Origin: Onthophagus taurus
Lineage: Eukaryota; Arthropoda; Insecta; Coleoptera; Scarabaeidae
Length of the DNA stretch: 64,000 nucleotides
Assembly (NCBI RefSeq): GCF_036711975.1
Contig: NC_091967.1
Span: 8,990,001-9,054,000 of the forward strand
Direction of reading: 5' to 3'
The position numbers and the translations under genes are program-made. This document shows positions 25,631 to 36,688 of the stretch, piece after piece (position 1 is the first letter of the stretch; each line of letters begins with the position of its first letter). The notes beneath the pieces were generated by a model. It saw only the letters and a list, made by a program, of their open reading frames with translations, made no database searches and had not been told where the DNA came from.

Positions 25631-25799
25631 ATCTTGACCAACCTGCATTTGTAACCACGCGTCAACGAATGGTTGAGTGTGATTGTTTTGATGGTGGTGC
25701 GTACTCCAACAATCTGCCGGATGAGCCGGTACAATTTGATCCTCTGAGTGTTGGTTCGCCGATGCTGAAGGCGTTAAGCAGCACGCCCCCGCATCCATA
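25631..25799 (-). CDS. Candidate first coding exon of an unidentified gene
   Basis: On the minus strand an ATG near 25799 opens about 56 codons beginning MDAGACCLTPSASANQHSED. They are rich in His, Asn and Gln, with an HHHQNNH run, and end LQMQ at a plausible donor (CAG followed by GTTGGT, near 25640). A CpG-rich stretch upstream on this strand (26000-26370) could be its promoter and 5' leader. Low-complexity N-terminal exons of this kind are common in insect transcription factors, but I recognise no family and found no following exon, so the gene could be spurious. Confidence 0.3.
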
Positions 25800-25999
25800 G
25801 CACAACCACTTAAAAACACAACCTCCCGGCCGACCAGGATGATCAAGTATTTCACCTACACTTTATCCAAGCATAAAAAAATAATAACAGAAAAAAAGAA
25901 TAAAAAGTCAAAAGGATAATGTACATCAACTATTTCTACACTTTATTTTGAATTGTTCTTATAGCGATCAAATTTTTTTTATCAGGATGGTTTTAATTA

Positions 26000-26400
26000 A
26001 AAATAAATGTATATGGGATCCTGTACCGACGTCGTCGGTCTTGGTGTTACTGAAAATGGGGTGAGTTTCTCTGTTGAATGGGCCCAGGTGGGTGTTAACC
26101 GCGCGATCGCAGTGCGGAATTCGCGCACGTGCGCGTGCCGTGGGCGTAACGTGAGACGGTGATTGCGTAGTGGCCAAGACAACGGTCGCACGCGGACTGC
26201 AATCTTACCGGCGCCGGCGAACCGAAGACTACAACATCGACGGCGACAACAACGACAGGGAGATTGGAGGAAACTGTTTGAAACTTGGCCATGTCTTAGA
26301 CTTGTACGTAGTTGACGAAATTCAGGTTGTTGTAAACACGAAGGTAGAAGTATTGTTGAAAAGCACAAAATCAGAATTAAAAAGTTTCCAGTGAATTCAA
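26000..26400. promoter_or_regulatory. CpG-rich island, possible promoter
   Basis: Dense CpG with words such as 'cgcgcgatcgc', 'cgcacgtgcgcgtg' and 'ggcgccggcgaac' in an otherwise AT-rich region. Long frames are open on both strands here, which is typical of GC-rich non-coding DNA. It lies 5' of the candidate minus-strand exon at 25799. Confidence 0.3.
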
Positions 26401-26734
26401 ACAGTAACCACCACTACCATTGATATTATAACATTGGAAGTAGTTATTAAGAAACTCAAATTATTAAGAACTAAAGTAATTTATTGGGATACACGACCAA
26501 CACGACAAAGGCTAGATAATTGAAAAGAGGCTTCCTTTTATCTTGCAATCTTTTAACATCAACGGTGCGAGCTGAAAAGAAGGCGTACTATGATTACGCT
26601 GACTAGCTCTTTGGAGAAAGATTAAGCTTTTAAATATAAATAAAAAAATCGATAACAAAGTACCTACATTTTTTTTTATTATTTCTTTATATCCAGACTG
26701 ATCTCGAATTACCCATATTTTATCAAAATAATGT

Positions 26735-27737
26735 AAACCCTAGAGTGCAAATAATGCAAGCTTTTATGCCTGTTAATGAACATGAAGTATCTATAATAAT
26801 TAATAACATTAAAACTGCAGCGGTGGGTTCTGATGGTATCTCAGTCTGGATGATTGACTTGTGTATTCCTTTTCTCATTCCTTATATTACTCATATACTT
26901 CATCAATCAGTTTTTCCGGATGCCTGGAAGATGGTTGAAGTAATTGCGTTACCTAAAGTATCTTCCTTTTCTGCCCTAAGGGATTTTAGACCGATCAGTA
27001 TCCTACTAGTAATATCAAAAATTTTAGAGAGAGTCTTGTAAAGGCAACTTAGAGCACACTGCGAAAGTCATAATATCCTGCCAGATCAACAATCTGGGTT
27101 TCGTTCGGGTTTCATCTGCGCAACAGCTTTATTGAACCTTACTGATGAGGTATTTGCTTATAGAGAGGCCGAGCAAGCCCCACTTTTGTAATAAATCATA
27201 ATATACTTGCATCTAAACTTCATTATTTTGGTCTTGGAAATCAGGCTGTAATTTTAATAAAGCCATTTTTGTCGGATAGGTCTCAAGTGAAGATTAATAG
27301 TCAAATATCGAGCACTCTGTCTGTTCCTCGTGGAGTCCCTTAGGGGTCCATTTTGGAGCCACTATTTCTCTATTTATACATCTGATTTTAACCAAGTTCT
27401 TGAGCATTCGCAGATTCACTTGTATGCAGATGATACACAGCTTCTGCTGAATTTTAATCCAAATAATGGGGATGACGCCTGCATAAAATTTAACTCCGAT
27501 GTAGCATTATTTTCTGATGTTGCGAAACGCCATGAGCTTGTGCTTAATCCATCTAAGTCTTCTGTTCTTCTGTTTTGCGGTAGTGTTACAAGGAGAGCAA
27601 TTAAACTTTTGATATCCGGTCAATTGGTGGTGGATGATAAACCTCTTACTGTTTCTGATGATGTACAAATTTTAGGAATTACATTGGATCATCAGTTGAG
27701 GTTTGAGGAGTATATGGCCAGGTGCTTGAATTGGTAA
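26735..27737 (+). pseudogene. Broken non-LTR retrotransposon reverse transcriptase (Jockey/CR1-like)
   Basis: Translated blocks follow the order of a LINE reverse transcriptase. AAVGSDGISVWM and ALPKVSSFSALRDFRPISIL come first (26815-27005). They are followed, after a stop, by LPDQQSGFRSG (about 27080), then NHNILASKLHYFGLGNQAV with SLSVPRGVP (27190-27340), and the active-site YADDTQLLL (about 27423) with NPSKSSVLLF after it. Stops interrupt the frame near 27039 and 27190. The block that should carry the first catalytic aspartate (FxDxxKAFD) is deleted between the second and third pieces. The 3' end stops abruptly at fold-back copy C. No endonuclease domain is seen upstream. Confidence 0.85.
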
Positions 27738-28105
27738 TTCTAGTTTTAGTTGTTATTGAGCGCTAAATTGTTGTATATTTTTATTCAGCTAAAGTGTCAA
27801 GTGTTAGTTCTAGTTTTAATTGTTATTCAACGCTGGATTTTTGTATATTTTTATTAAACTAAAAGTAGAACTAACACTAGACCTAGAACTAGAATCATTC
27901 GGATTTAGCCGTCTGAAGAGACGTGCGGCTAAACCCGAATATTTCTAGGTCTAGGTCTAGTATTAGTTCGAATGCTAGTGCTAGGTCTTGTTTTAGTTGT
28001 TACTCAACGCTAAATTGTTGTATATTTTTATTAAACTAAAAGTAGAATACACCAGTGTGGATAGCTGTTCGAATTTGTATGCATTAAAATTATTTATTCA
28101 AAAGA
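27735..28105. repeat. Fold-back repeat, copy C
   Basis: It begins immediately after the truncated reverse transcriptase. Two outer blocks ('ttagttgttatt' ... 'aaattgttgtatatttttat') precede the hairpin, whose arms are about 27866-27909 and 27917-27975 around 'gccgtctgaagagacgtgcggc'. The right flank (28045-28105) is the reverse complement of the left flank of copy B, which defines the outer part of the repeat. Confidence 0.75.
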
Positions 28106-30764
28106 ATGAATTTATGCAAGAATTAACGAATATTTAAAAGTTATGATACCAATAATTAATTAATTATAGATATTAATTATCTAGATATTTAAGCTACTAT
28201 AATCTTTAAGTAATATTTTAATACATGATTATCTTTATTTTTGTATCGTTGATTTTGCAAGTAAATATGGTTTTTCAATTATCCACTTATCAAGTAAACC
28301 TAATTTCCCATAATTATAGATACCGCATAGGAAGTTCTTGATCTAGTACGTGTAACAGGTATTAAGCCGTCGTCGTTATGAATTTATGATTCACCAATTA
28401 TTCATTTGTACCTCAGGGCACTATTTCAAGTCTCGCATCTGACGTGGTAATGGCTTATAGTCGGTGATTAATATGAAATCAATACGAAATCGCACATTAG
28501 CGGAACATCTGCGTCGTTTTGGTCTACGACCTATTATAAATTACTGTTGTTTCATCACTTATAAATATTTATATAAAATTGGTGTAACTTTTATGATAAC
28601 AATAAAGTATTTTTTTATTCTTATTAAATTAAAGGAACTATAATGTTTTAAACTGAGTCTGTTGCAGGTAGATGTCGGGATGGTCTTATGTTTAATTTGC
28701 CTAATGAATTCGCACAATTAATTTAGCCCACGGTAGCAGGCAGCATCCCTAAAAGAACCACTAGTACGGGTAAGTAGCCGTCGTTGCCCGTTGTGTTGTA
28801 AGGATGTTTTCAGGAATAAAAAGAGCTCGCCGGGCTTCTGGTGGTAGATTGTTGGCCGATACAGCGGGTACGAGTACACAGTGGCCACGTTCATTAGTCA
28901 AGTGGACCACGATGTGTGCGGCCCAAGACGTGTTCTCCATCACCGAAGACCCCTCTGAACGAGCCAAGGACCTCTCTGTCTCCGTTCGAGAATCACACAA
29001 AGGACGAAGGAAGAAATAAAAGGACGAACACCACTACAAATGCTCGCCAGAAAGAATACTTTCTGTTTATTTTACCCTGATGCGATCGCTTATATCAAAT
29101 TGTTTGGATGTTTACTTTCAGAACAAGTCTTGTCTTACTTTTTATTGATGGCTCTTATATTTTTGACTTATAATTTACTTGTTATTGAATGCATACCTTC
29201 GGAGTAATTTACCCCTAAGGAATAAGCAAGTTTATTAACACCGCAGCTAGTTAGTGATGAATGTACGAGTGTTTGAAGTATTTTGATTAGCATACAGTAA
29301 TACTTTAAACCTACGGTTTCCATTCTATTCAAGAAATTGTATAAATATTATTACGTGTTCATTGATGGGAGGGAAATATTAAAATTACAATTACACCGGC
29401 ATGTTGTGGGTATTTATGGCGGAGTGAGTCACATTGTAAATCCAGTATAAGATGAAGAACGGTTCAATTTTATTATTTAAATCAGCCTGTCGATACAGAA
29501 CGATCACTCCTTCTTAATATCCCTACATAAATTTAAATCCGATTATTATTGTTATTTACTCAGATGATGTTGGAGGTAATTTTAGACTTTTTTATTGGTT
29601 TCAACGTAGAGAATAGCTTTATAGTCTTAGTAACAATAGGGTAATTAAGCGAGAGAAATTCAAATCATAGGGTTAGTTACATTTCAAATATAAATTGTAA
29701 ATTACACGATAGTCATAATATGTTGATACCTTTCGGTGCAATGAACTTTTAAAACAATTTTGATGTAATCGTTTTTATTACGTTCTCATATGACCCGTAC
29801 AAAATATAATTTTTGTACAGGTCAACGGTTCCGTAGTAAAAGGTACACTCCTCGGTAATTACGGAAACTCCGCAAAGAGGACAATAAAGTTATATCTGCG
29901 GCCTTATCTTATTTTCGCCACAGGAAGATGAGAAAATAGAGTGCCGTGTATGCGATAACCGCACTTGGATGAGCGGTCTGTATTTTTATACAGTTTGTGA
30001 CTTTTACTGCCAATAAAGTGCGGTCCATTTAATTTACGATACTCCGACCGACCGAGTCCCGTGAAAACAAGACTATAACATACGACGTTCGCGTATTTAC
30101 CGGGCGCGACGTCTTGTAAAATTTTCTCAAAAAATCGTAAAAACGTGCTGAGCACTTTTAACCATTTAAAAGTTTACGTTCTCGACTCCACAACTGACCA
30201 AGTAATATGTTTATTTAACGACCAAGCCACTGTTGAGTTTACAACAGTTTTATCATCGTAAAATTTAAGATCCCGTTTATTAACTGTCAACAAAATAAAA
30301 ATTGTTCTTTCTAATTATTTAAAAAATTATCTTCTTAAATAATATGACCACAATATGATTAAGAGATATCACTAAAAAATTTTGAAAATAATTTCCAATT
30401 AAATAAGCCATTTTTATTTTTAGTGGTTTAGTGGATGAGACAAAAATCGCCGGATGTGACCCAGTAAAAGAAGACAATGGATTGTTTCTGAATGAATTCA
30501 TCCGTTAAAATGTCATTAAAGGTCGTTGCGCAGTTTATTTGTGCTTAATTGTTTACCAATGCGGTTTTTGTAACAGGAAATTACATAGTTTATTAGCTGG
30601 TCTTCTAATCGCTTTGATTTTATTAGAATTCGTATTCGTCCGATTGTTTTTAAAAATGTTTTTGACATTCACGTATTGGAGTTGGGTTGGGTCGGGTTTT
30701 GTCTCAGTTTCGTCGTAACATTAGCTACGTGCTATTTCACTGCACTTCTTTGTCTTGTAGTAAA
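28106..30764. other. Intergenic DNA with a GC-rich patch
   Basis: A GC-rich segment at 28735-29020 has open frames on both strands (plus 28804-29019, 71 codons; minus 29000-28761, 79 codons). Neither shows a family motif; a donor-like 'gtaagt' lies at about 28769 on the plus strand. The rest is AT-rich and featureless. Confidence 0.4.
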
Positions 30765-31145
30765 GAGCAAGTGGGAAGTCTGATTTTGGCCAGTTGTTTT
30801 TCCGACTATTCTTTCTTCTCTGAATAAGGCATCATTAATGACAGGATGCAAAGTATGAGATACACAACCTATAGAATTGCGTTATACTCTTGCACAACCC
30901 ATATTTGCTGCATTATCTCTAACGAATAGAAAAATATTCATGTTTCATTTGGCCAGAATTCGAGTAAGCTTTTCTGAAACGTAACCGCCGGTGTTGTCCT
31001 CTTCCAGTACAATTGCTTTCAATGTAACTTTCAGTCTTTGTGATCTCATAATGAAATGACTTGTCAAACTCAGTAGCAAGTCAGTGAGCAAGACTTTGAT
31101 GGAATTGTCCATATATCGTTCGTACAACTTAACCATTCGCATTGT
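30765..31145 (-). pseudogene. hAT transposase fragment (catalytic-region remnant)
   Basis: The minus strand reads through LKAIVLEEDNTGGYVSEKLT and RDNAANMGCA to GCVSHTLHPVINDALF. The DNAANM and SHTLxLxxxDAL patterns are hallmarks of the hAT transposase catalytic core. At least one stop interrupts it. Its content would fall between the fragment at 10.7-10.9 kb and the LDPRxK fragment at 4.9 kb, so the three may be remnants of one family scattered in different copies. Confidence 0.75.
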
Positions 31146-31309
31146 ACGATTAAATCCATTACTTTTGTCTTCACTTTGTCATATGTTTGGGGCATTAGTG
31201 AAGTCCTGGATTATTTTTCAGATTTTAAATTGTATTAAAATTAAAATTGCTAAATTAAAACGTCTAAAAGCAATACTTTCCACTATAGAGTACTTTTTCT
31301 CATACTGTA

Positions 31310-31900
31310 TGACTTAAAAAGTCTAATGAGGGGACGCCAAATATACATTTATTTGGTTGTATATTTATATTATAACTGTTTAATCTTTCAAAAAGAATTC
31401 TACAATCAGATAAGTGAACATTAAAATGTTGTATGTGAGGCAATGGATAAAGATCTGGAACTGTGATATGGTTAAGTTGCCTATAGTCTCCGCAAGGGCG
31501 CCAATCTCCGGAGTCCTTTTTAGGGACCACGTGCAAAAGATATGCTACTGATGAAGATGATGGACGGCAGATCCCTAATGATACCATGATTACAAATTCT
31601 TTTTTCTGAAATCTAGTCTTCGAGGGCGGTTGAAAGGCAGATGAGAGTTAGTTATTATCTTATGTGTTGTTTGATGATTCATAGGAATGGAGAAATCGGG
31701 GGAAGAAGTTAAATTTGGAAATTTTTTAGTAATTGAGTATATTTTGTTTCAATAGAGAAAAGGCGTGGTTGAGCAGAAGAAATATGGGAGAGAAAGGCTA
31801 TTAATATCGACTGATTAATATCTACTAAGATATTGTACTTGCCTAAGAAATCAGTGCCGATAATAGGTTTATTCACATTCGCTAGTCTATTTTAGACACA
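31310..31900 (-). pseudogene. Gypsy/Ty3-type LTR retrotransposon pol remnant (protease and reverse transcriptase)
   Basis: The minus strand at 31880-31800 gives PIIGTDFLGKYNILVDINQS, typical of the end of a Gypsy aspartic protease. At 31587-31427 it gives [20 protein letters not shown] followed by [11 protein letters not shown], the start of a Gypsy reverse transcriptase. It then jumps directly to a late block ([21 protein letters not shown], 31370-31315). The middle of the reverse transcriptase with its catalytic YxDD motif is deleted. Stops separate protease from reverse transcriptase. No LTRs seen. Confidence 0.85.
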
Positions 31901-33047
31901 TTACTTTGGTCTTGAGTGCTGTGCGAAATAGGTGAGATGCCGGAAGCAGCAACTTAATGATTTCTGTATTAATGAGTATTAAAAGGATGAGTAAATGCAT
32001 AATTTTTTTATATCTGTATTATAATTTAAATTAAATAAATCACTTATCACCATTAATGTACTCTTCTTTGAGTGATAATATTCTGGTTATCGTAGATATC
32101 TCTTTTACAACCCTATTCAAAGATGGCTTAGTAATCTGAAGCATAGAAGTGAGATGATATGTTTATAGTGATACCGTAAGTCACTAGTTTTCTATAGAGT
32201 GCTGCCGCCATTATGTTTATATTAAAACGGTTATAATGAGAATTAACAACTGTCGTAAGGTAAGCGGCTGGGCCGCACGCAACAGGCGTTAAAATCAGTT
32301 AATGATGACTTATGAGCGTGACGGAGGTTAATCTTGTTAGGGCTTTTAAACGGGACGGCGAAGGGGTTCACCGTCACAATTATGCCCTATTCAAAATAAA
32401 ACGTTCTTCACTCGATTTATCTATAGGTCGTCGTCGTTGTTGTCGTAGTCGTCCTTTGCGTCGTCGTTGTGGTCGAGGAAGAAAACGATGGACCGGGTGC
32501 GTGCGTGCGAGTTTCGTTCTGTTCGTTTTCGTTTGTCGGAATGATTACAGTTTATGGGCGCCGCGGTGGCCTTATTGTGGACATATACAGAAATGGGTAA
32601 TAACCATCTGTGGCCATTGTGACTACCATACGGGTAACCTCGCTTAAATTTACTGACACGCAATATATTAACGTAGCAAAAATGATCGTGTAATTGAGAT
32701 GGTTTATCGACAAAAATTTATATATATATTTTGTTTTAGTTTAATCAATAAATAGGAAAATAAAACGAAAAAACAAGTAAAATATAGCATGTCCATTTTT
32801 GTATGGTCGTTGAATGTCGAGTGAAACGTGAAAACAAATAAATAATAAATAACGTTATTGGCACCGGAGCGTTCTGTTGCCGACCGTTGATTTATAGTAA
32901 TTATTATTGACCCGGGAGACGGTAAAGGTCTTTGCTGACACCTCTTGAAATTGAAATGAAATTTATAATCGCAGCCAGAGAAATAACCGCAGACGTATAA
33001 GTAGCCTGTGCAAAATTGCACCGCAAATATCTTCTTATTAGTTCACG

Positions 33048-33101
33048 GATTTACACCTACAGCGAGGTCCCATATCTGTCACGCTGTATGGTGTGTAAAT
33101 C
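33048..33101. repeat. Imperfect hairpin, arms 17 and 20 nt
   Basis: 'gatttacacctacagcg' at 33048-33064 pairs with 'cgctgtatggtgtgtaaatc' near 33082-33101, allowing a 3-nt bulge. Confidence 0.65.
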
Positions 33102-33370
33102 TGACAGTAAGAACGTTTCTGTCAGTGATAAATTTACGACTTTCCGGTTTCGTGTATCAGCTATTTTTAAATTTTACTTTTTAAAGTGAACTAAAGTGTT
33201 TTGTATTAGTAGTAATTTTTGTTTATACTTTTCTCTTTGCATTGTATACATAGTCGTACTGAAAGTGGTTCTTTTAAGGTCTATCGCGATCTCAAGGTAA
33301 GTAACATTAACGAGACACAACGACTGGTCCCACCTACGCATTGGTCAGTCGGTTTCGCGGTCACTATATC

Positions 33371-33401
33371 ACATACCGTAACATGCGACGTTACGGTATG
33401 T
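33371..33401. repeat. Perfect 12-bp inverted repeat with a 7-nt spacer
   Basis: 'acataccgtaac' (33371-33382), spacer 'atgcgac', then 'gttacggtatgt' (33390-33401). The arms are exact reverse complements. There is no T-run or gene end nearby. Confidence 0.85.
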
Positions 33402-36109
33402 TACCAATTTAATATTCTTCCGTATCCTGATGTAATCGATTTTTCTAATTTCATTCTCATTTTTTGGTAGCATCAAAACAAGATCGAAGATAGGATTGTT
33501 ATTATCCTCTCCGTCAGGGATCATCGTCACAGCGGTAATGCAGAAATCGGATGCTCACCGGGAATCCCGTAATCGACGATTCATCAAAACTCCTTTGCCC
33601 ACCGCGCGTATTTGAGTGGAAGACAAATTGCAAGTCATAATCTAAATCTGACGTCAAAGCAACCTGTTTTAAGTACGTAGATGTTTCCTGTCGTATATCC
33701 GATCAAGATTGCTTAGTGATATGGTCCCAGCGGACTTAAGCTTACCACACACAGTCCGATTTGTATTATTCCAAAATTGAATATTTATACGAAAATATAA
33801 ACTAAAAAAATATTCTTGCAAGAAAACTATTTAAGCATACTTAAGTGCCTAGACAATACATAAAGAGTATTACTTGACGTTTAAAGTGTAATTTGCACAT
33901 TTAATGCTTTAAGGATCCATCCAACCAACGGTAATTAATCGTTTGCTTTTAATTAAATTGCTCACTATGTAAGGAGAAGAAGTTACGACCTAAAACGTAA
34001 AACAAAAATAACGCATTTAACAAGCAACGAATTGTGTCATAAAACTGAAATCAATTAAAATCACTTCGATAAGTGCACCTCGCGTCAGGATGAACAGCAA
34101 TTAAAAACTGTAAAGTACGAAGCTGTAAATTGATATAAAATTGAAACAAGATAGTTTGTAATAAATATCTGTTAACCGCAGATGAAGCACTACTATATAA
34201 GCCGATTTAAACCTGTAGATATTTGGGAAAGGTTAATTAATAACAATAATACCCCGTTATTGCATTTTCTGCTGAGCGTGTTAACACTAAAAACCATAAC
34301 TGTCTTTTAAGTAACAATTTATTTGTAGATAATGCTGTGATGCAATCGATATTGAATTTATTTTATTGGTATTAGTATGAGTCAGAGAAATGAACATTTA
34401 ACGTAAGCTTTAGAAATAAACCAAACAAAGTAAAACGTCAAACAAAACCGCGTAGTAGTCGTTAAATAGTCGGAAACGTAGAACATAGAACCCCTTTAAG
34501 ACAGCCATAAATTATTGTTAATACCATACAGTGCATGCTACTCGTGGGATCATATTTTTACTAAGGAAATAGAGAAAGTACTGCTTTTACTATTTCACCA
34601 TACCGTAGGGCACAGACGTTATTGCAGTACCGTCGTAACAAAGCGTTTTAAAGACGACTTTTATTGCAATTAAGGGAAACACATCGTTCTCATACAATTA
34701 AGCAATAAACGAGGTCCGTTAGCGGTGCGTTTAAATGCGCAACATTTATTTCAATTGTGAAAACAATTATATACCGCCCACGTAAAATACGTCCATCCAT
34801 CCGGACGAACGCTTATCGAAAGGTCAAAACGTTTATATTGCAAACTTTGACTATACGGTATTCACCGGTTACTTATTTATACCTTCTATAAGCCGTGTAT
34901 AATTTGCCGACGATAATTCCAATTGTTTGAGTGGGATCTTGATTATCGTACGGTTACACGGTTGTAAATTAAATTAACTATTACAATCACTTTTGATATT
35001 CTAACTTAAGTTAGATTTCTCGATTGTATTATAGTAAAAAAAAGTTAGGCTAAGTCAACAAAAATGATGGTCGTAGGGGTGCGTGCGAACTCTATTTAAT
35101 TTAATTCCATACTCGTGTCTTCCCTTAACATCACACAGGTAACGTTGAACACGAGTCGACAAAAGGGTGTCCGTCTATTTCATCATAGTCATCAAGTTAG
35201 GGTAACACGACGCCTATGGCTGTTTCCAACGTCGCGTGTGCCACCGACATCGTACATCAATCTACATTACCGTTAAAAGCTTTCCTAATGAATTGCGAGT
35301 CCAGAAATGGGGTACTTTTAAAGTAACGGCAGTCAACTACAAAAGTTGTGAATTCTGTTAAAATAGTAACATTTTCCAAACCGTTTATGAATTAATCGAT
35401 TATAAATTATGCGCAGATGCATAACAAAATTGGTGATACAACGTAAATCTGAGACACAATTCAAAATAAACCTTGCATCACTATGATTTAAGTGATTTAA
35501 GTGCGGTTAAATACAGGTTCGATATTAAATCCAGCCAATAGTTATGTTAATGTCAATAGTAATTACGAGAGAAACGAAATTATAGGGGATGAGAGCGCAT
35601 ATATTACATCATATGTCGATCGAGTGTGGTCACACCATAACCGGCGGCCAATCTTGACGAGTTCTAAAATTGCAGTTTACTCTTCCTCCACCTAACTCTA
35701 CACCTGGAGGACATTCCATTTCTGTAATTTTAACGAATCTAAAAATAAAGATAACGAGAAAACAATTTTAATTCTCCACGTGAAAGGAAATATTCAAAAA
35801 ATTGATATAAAATAAAAATTGGTGATGTAAATGCCTCATAGAATATGCAATACGGCATTGAATATGCAATAGATCTATGTATAACGTGAGAACACAATAA
35901 CATCAGACATCTATTATTATTTAGTAAGTTTATAAGTAATTTTGAAAATATTTTGAAAAAAATATCTAGAAACCATCTTGTTAATTTGGTGCTGAAATAC
36001 TTTTTACAACATCTAAAGTGTTTAAAGGTCAAGATGAACTAAATTAATTAGCGAAAACGTTTCTATTTGTTTAAAAATTGTACAGGGTGTTAAAATGTGT
36101 TAAAAGTAA

Positions 36110-36410
36110 TGATAAAACTAGAACGAATGTTTCTAGTTCTAGGTTTGGTGTTAGTTCTAGTTTTAATTGTTATTCAGCGTTAGATTGTTGTATATTTTTT
36201 ATAACTAAAAGTGGAACTAACACTAGACCTAGAACTAGAATCATTCGGGTTTAGCCGTCTTAAGAGACTTGCGGCTAAACCCGAATGTTTCTAGTTCCAG
36301 GTCTAGTGTTAGTTCTAATGTTAGTGTTAGTTAGTGTTCGGATTTTTGATTATAACAGACGCTCCCTTCTCCGTATTAATCCGTTATATCAAGGTTTTAC
36401 TGTAGTTGCT
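36110..36410. repeat. Fold-back repeat, copy D
   Basis: The hairpin is centred near 36262. The left arm (36214-36258) reads 'gaactaacactagacctaga' and on to 'cgggtttagcc'; the right arm (36271-36316) is its reverse complement. A half-copy precedes it at 36117-36200 ('cgaatgtttctagttctagg' ... 'attgttgtatatttttt'). To the right, 'ttatatcaaggttttactg' (about 36385-36405) matches the right edge of copy B and is followed by ta. Confidence 0.75.
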
Positions 36411-36675
36411 TTAGCAGTGGCATATCTACTTCCTTAAATAAACACAAACACTCAGTATAATGCTTATTCAATGCTACGAATCAAATTCAACATAATAATG
36501 TAGCCTAGAGATGTAATTTGATCATAAATTCTAACATATTAAAATTTAGGTTAATAAAGTTGACCAAGACCCCTGGGGCTTGAGCTTATGAAATGAGCTC
36601 AATTGCCAAGTCGTTTCGAATCGTTTCCAAAGTTCTAGTTTAATCGCTCAACGATATTCCTCTAATAAAGGTTAT

Positions 36676-36688
36676 AACCTCGATGGTA
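36676..36688. repeat. Target-site duplication at the 3' end of the LINE insertion
   Basis: 'aacctcgatggta', identical to 38356-38368. Confidence 0.93.

Larger units (their letters stand above)
31965..36108. other. Intergenic DNA, no recognised gene
   Basis: A trinucleotide-rich, CpG-rich tract (32420-32490, repeats of 'tcg/gtc/gtt') gives open frames on both strands and is probably not coding. Hairpins lie at 33048-33101 and 33371-33401. Other frames of 60-105 codons lack motifs. A GC-richer patch is at 34690-34880. Confidence 0.45.

Noticed and set aside
25997..26368. 123-codon Arg/Cys-rich minus-strand frame in the CpG island
   Set aside because: Frames are open on both strands in this GC-rich stretch and the peptide has no recognisable composition or motif.
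32420..32490. Possible coding trinucleotide repeat (Asp/Arg-rich peptides)
   Set aside because: The simple tcg/gtc/gtt repeat is open in several frames on both strands and has no flanking exon structure.
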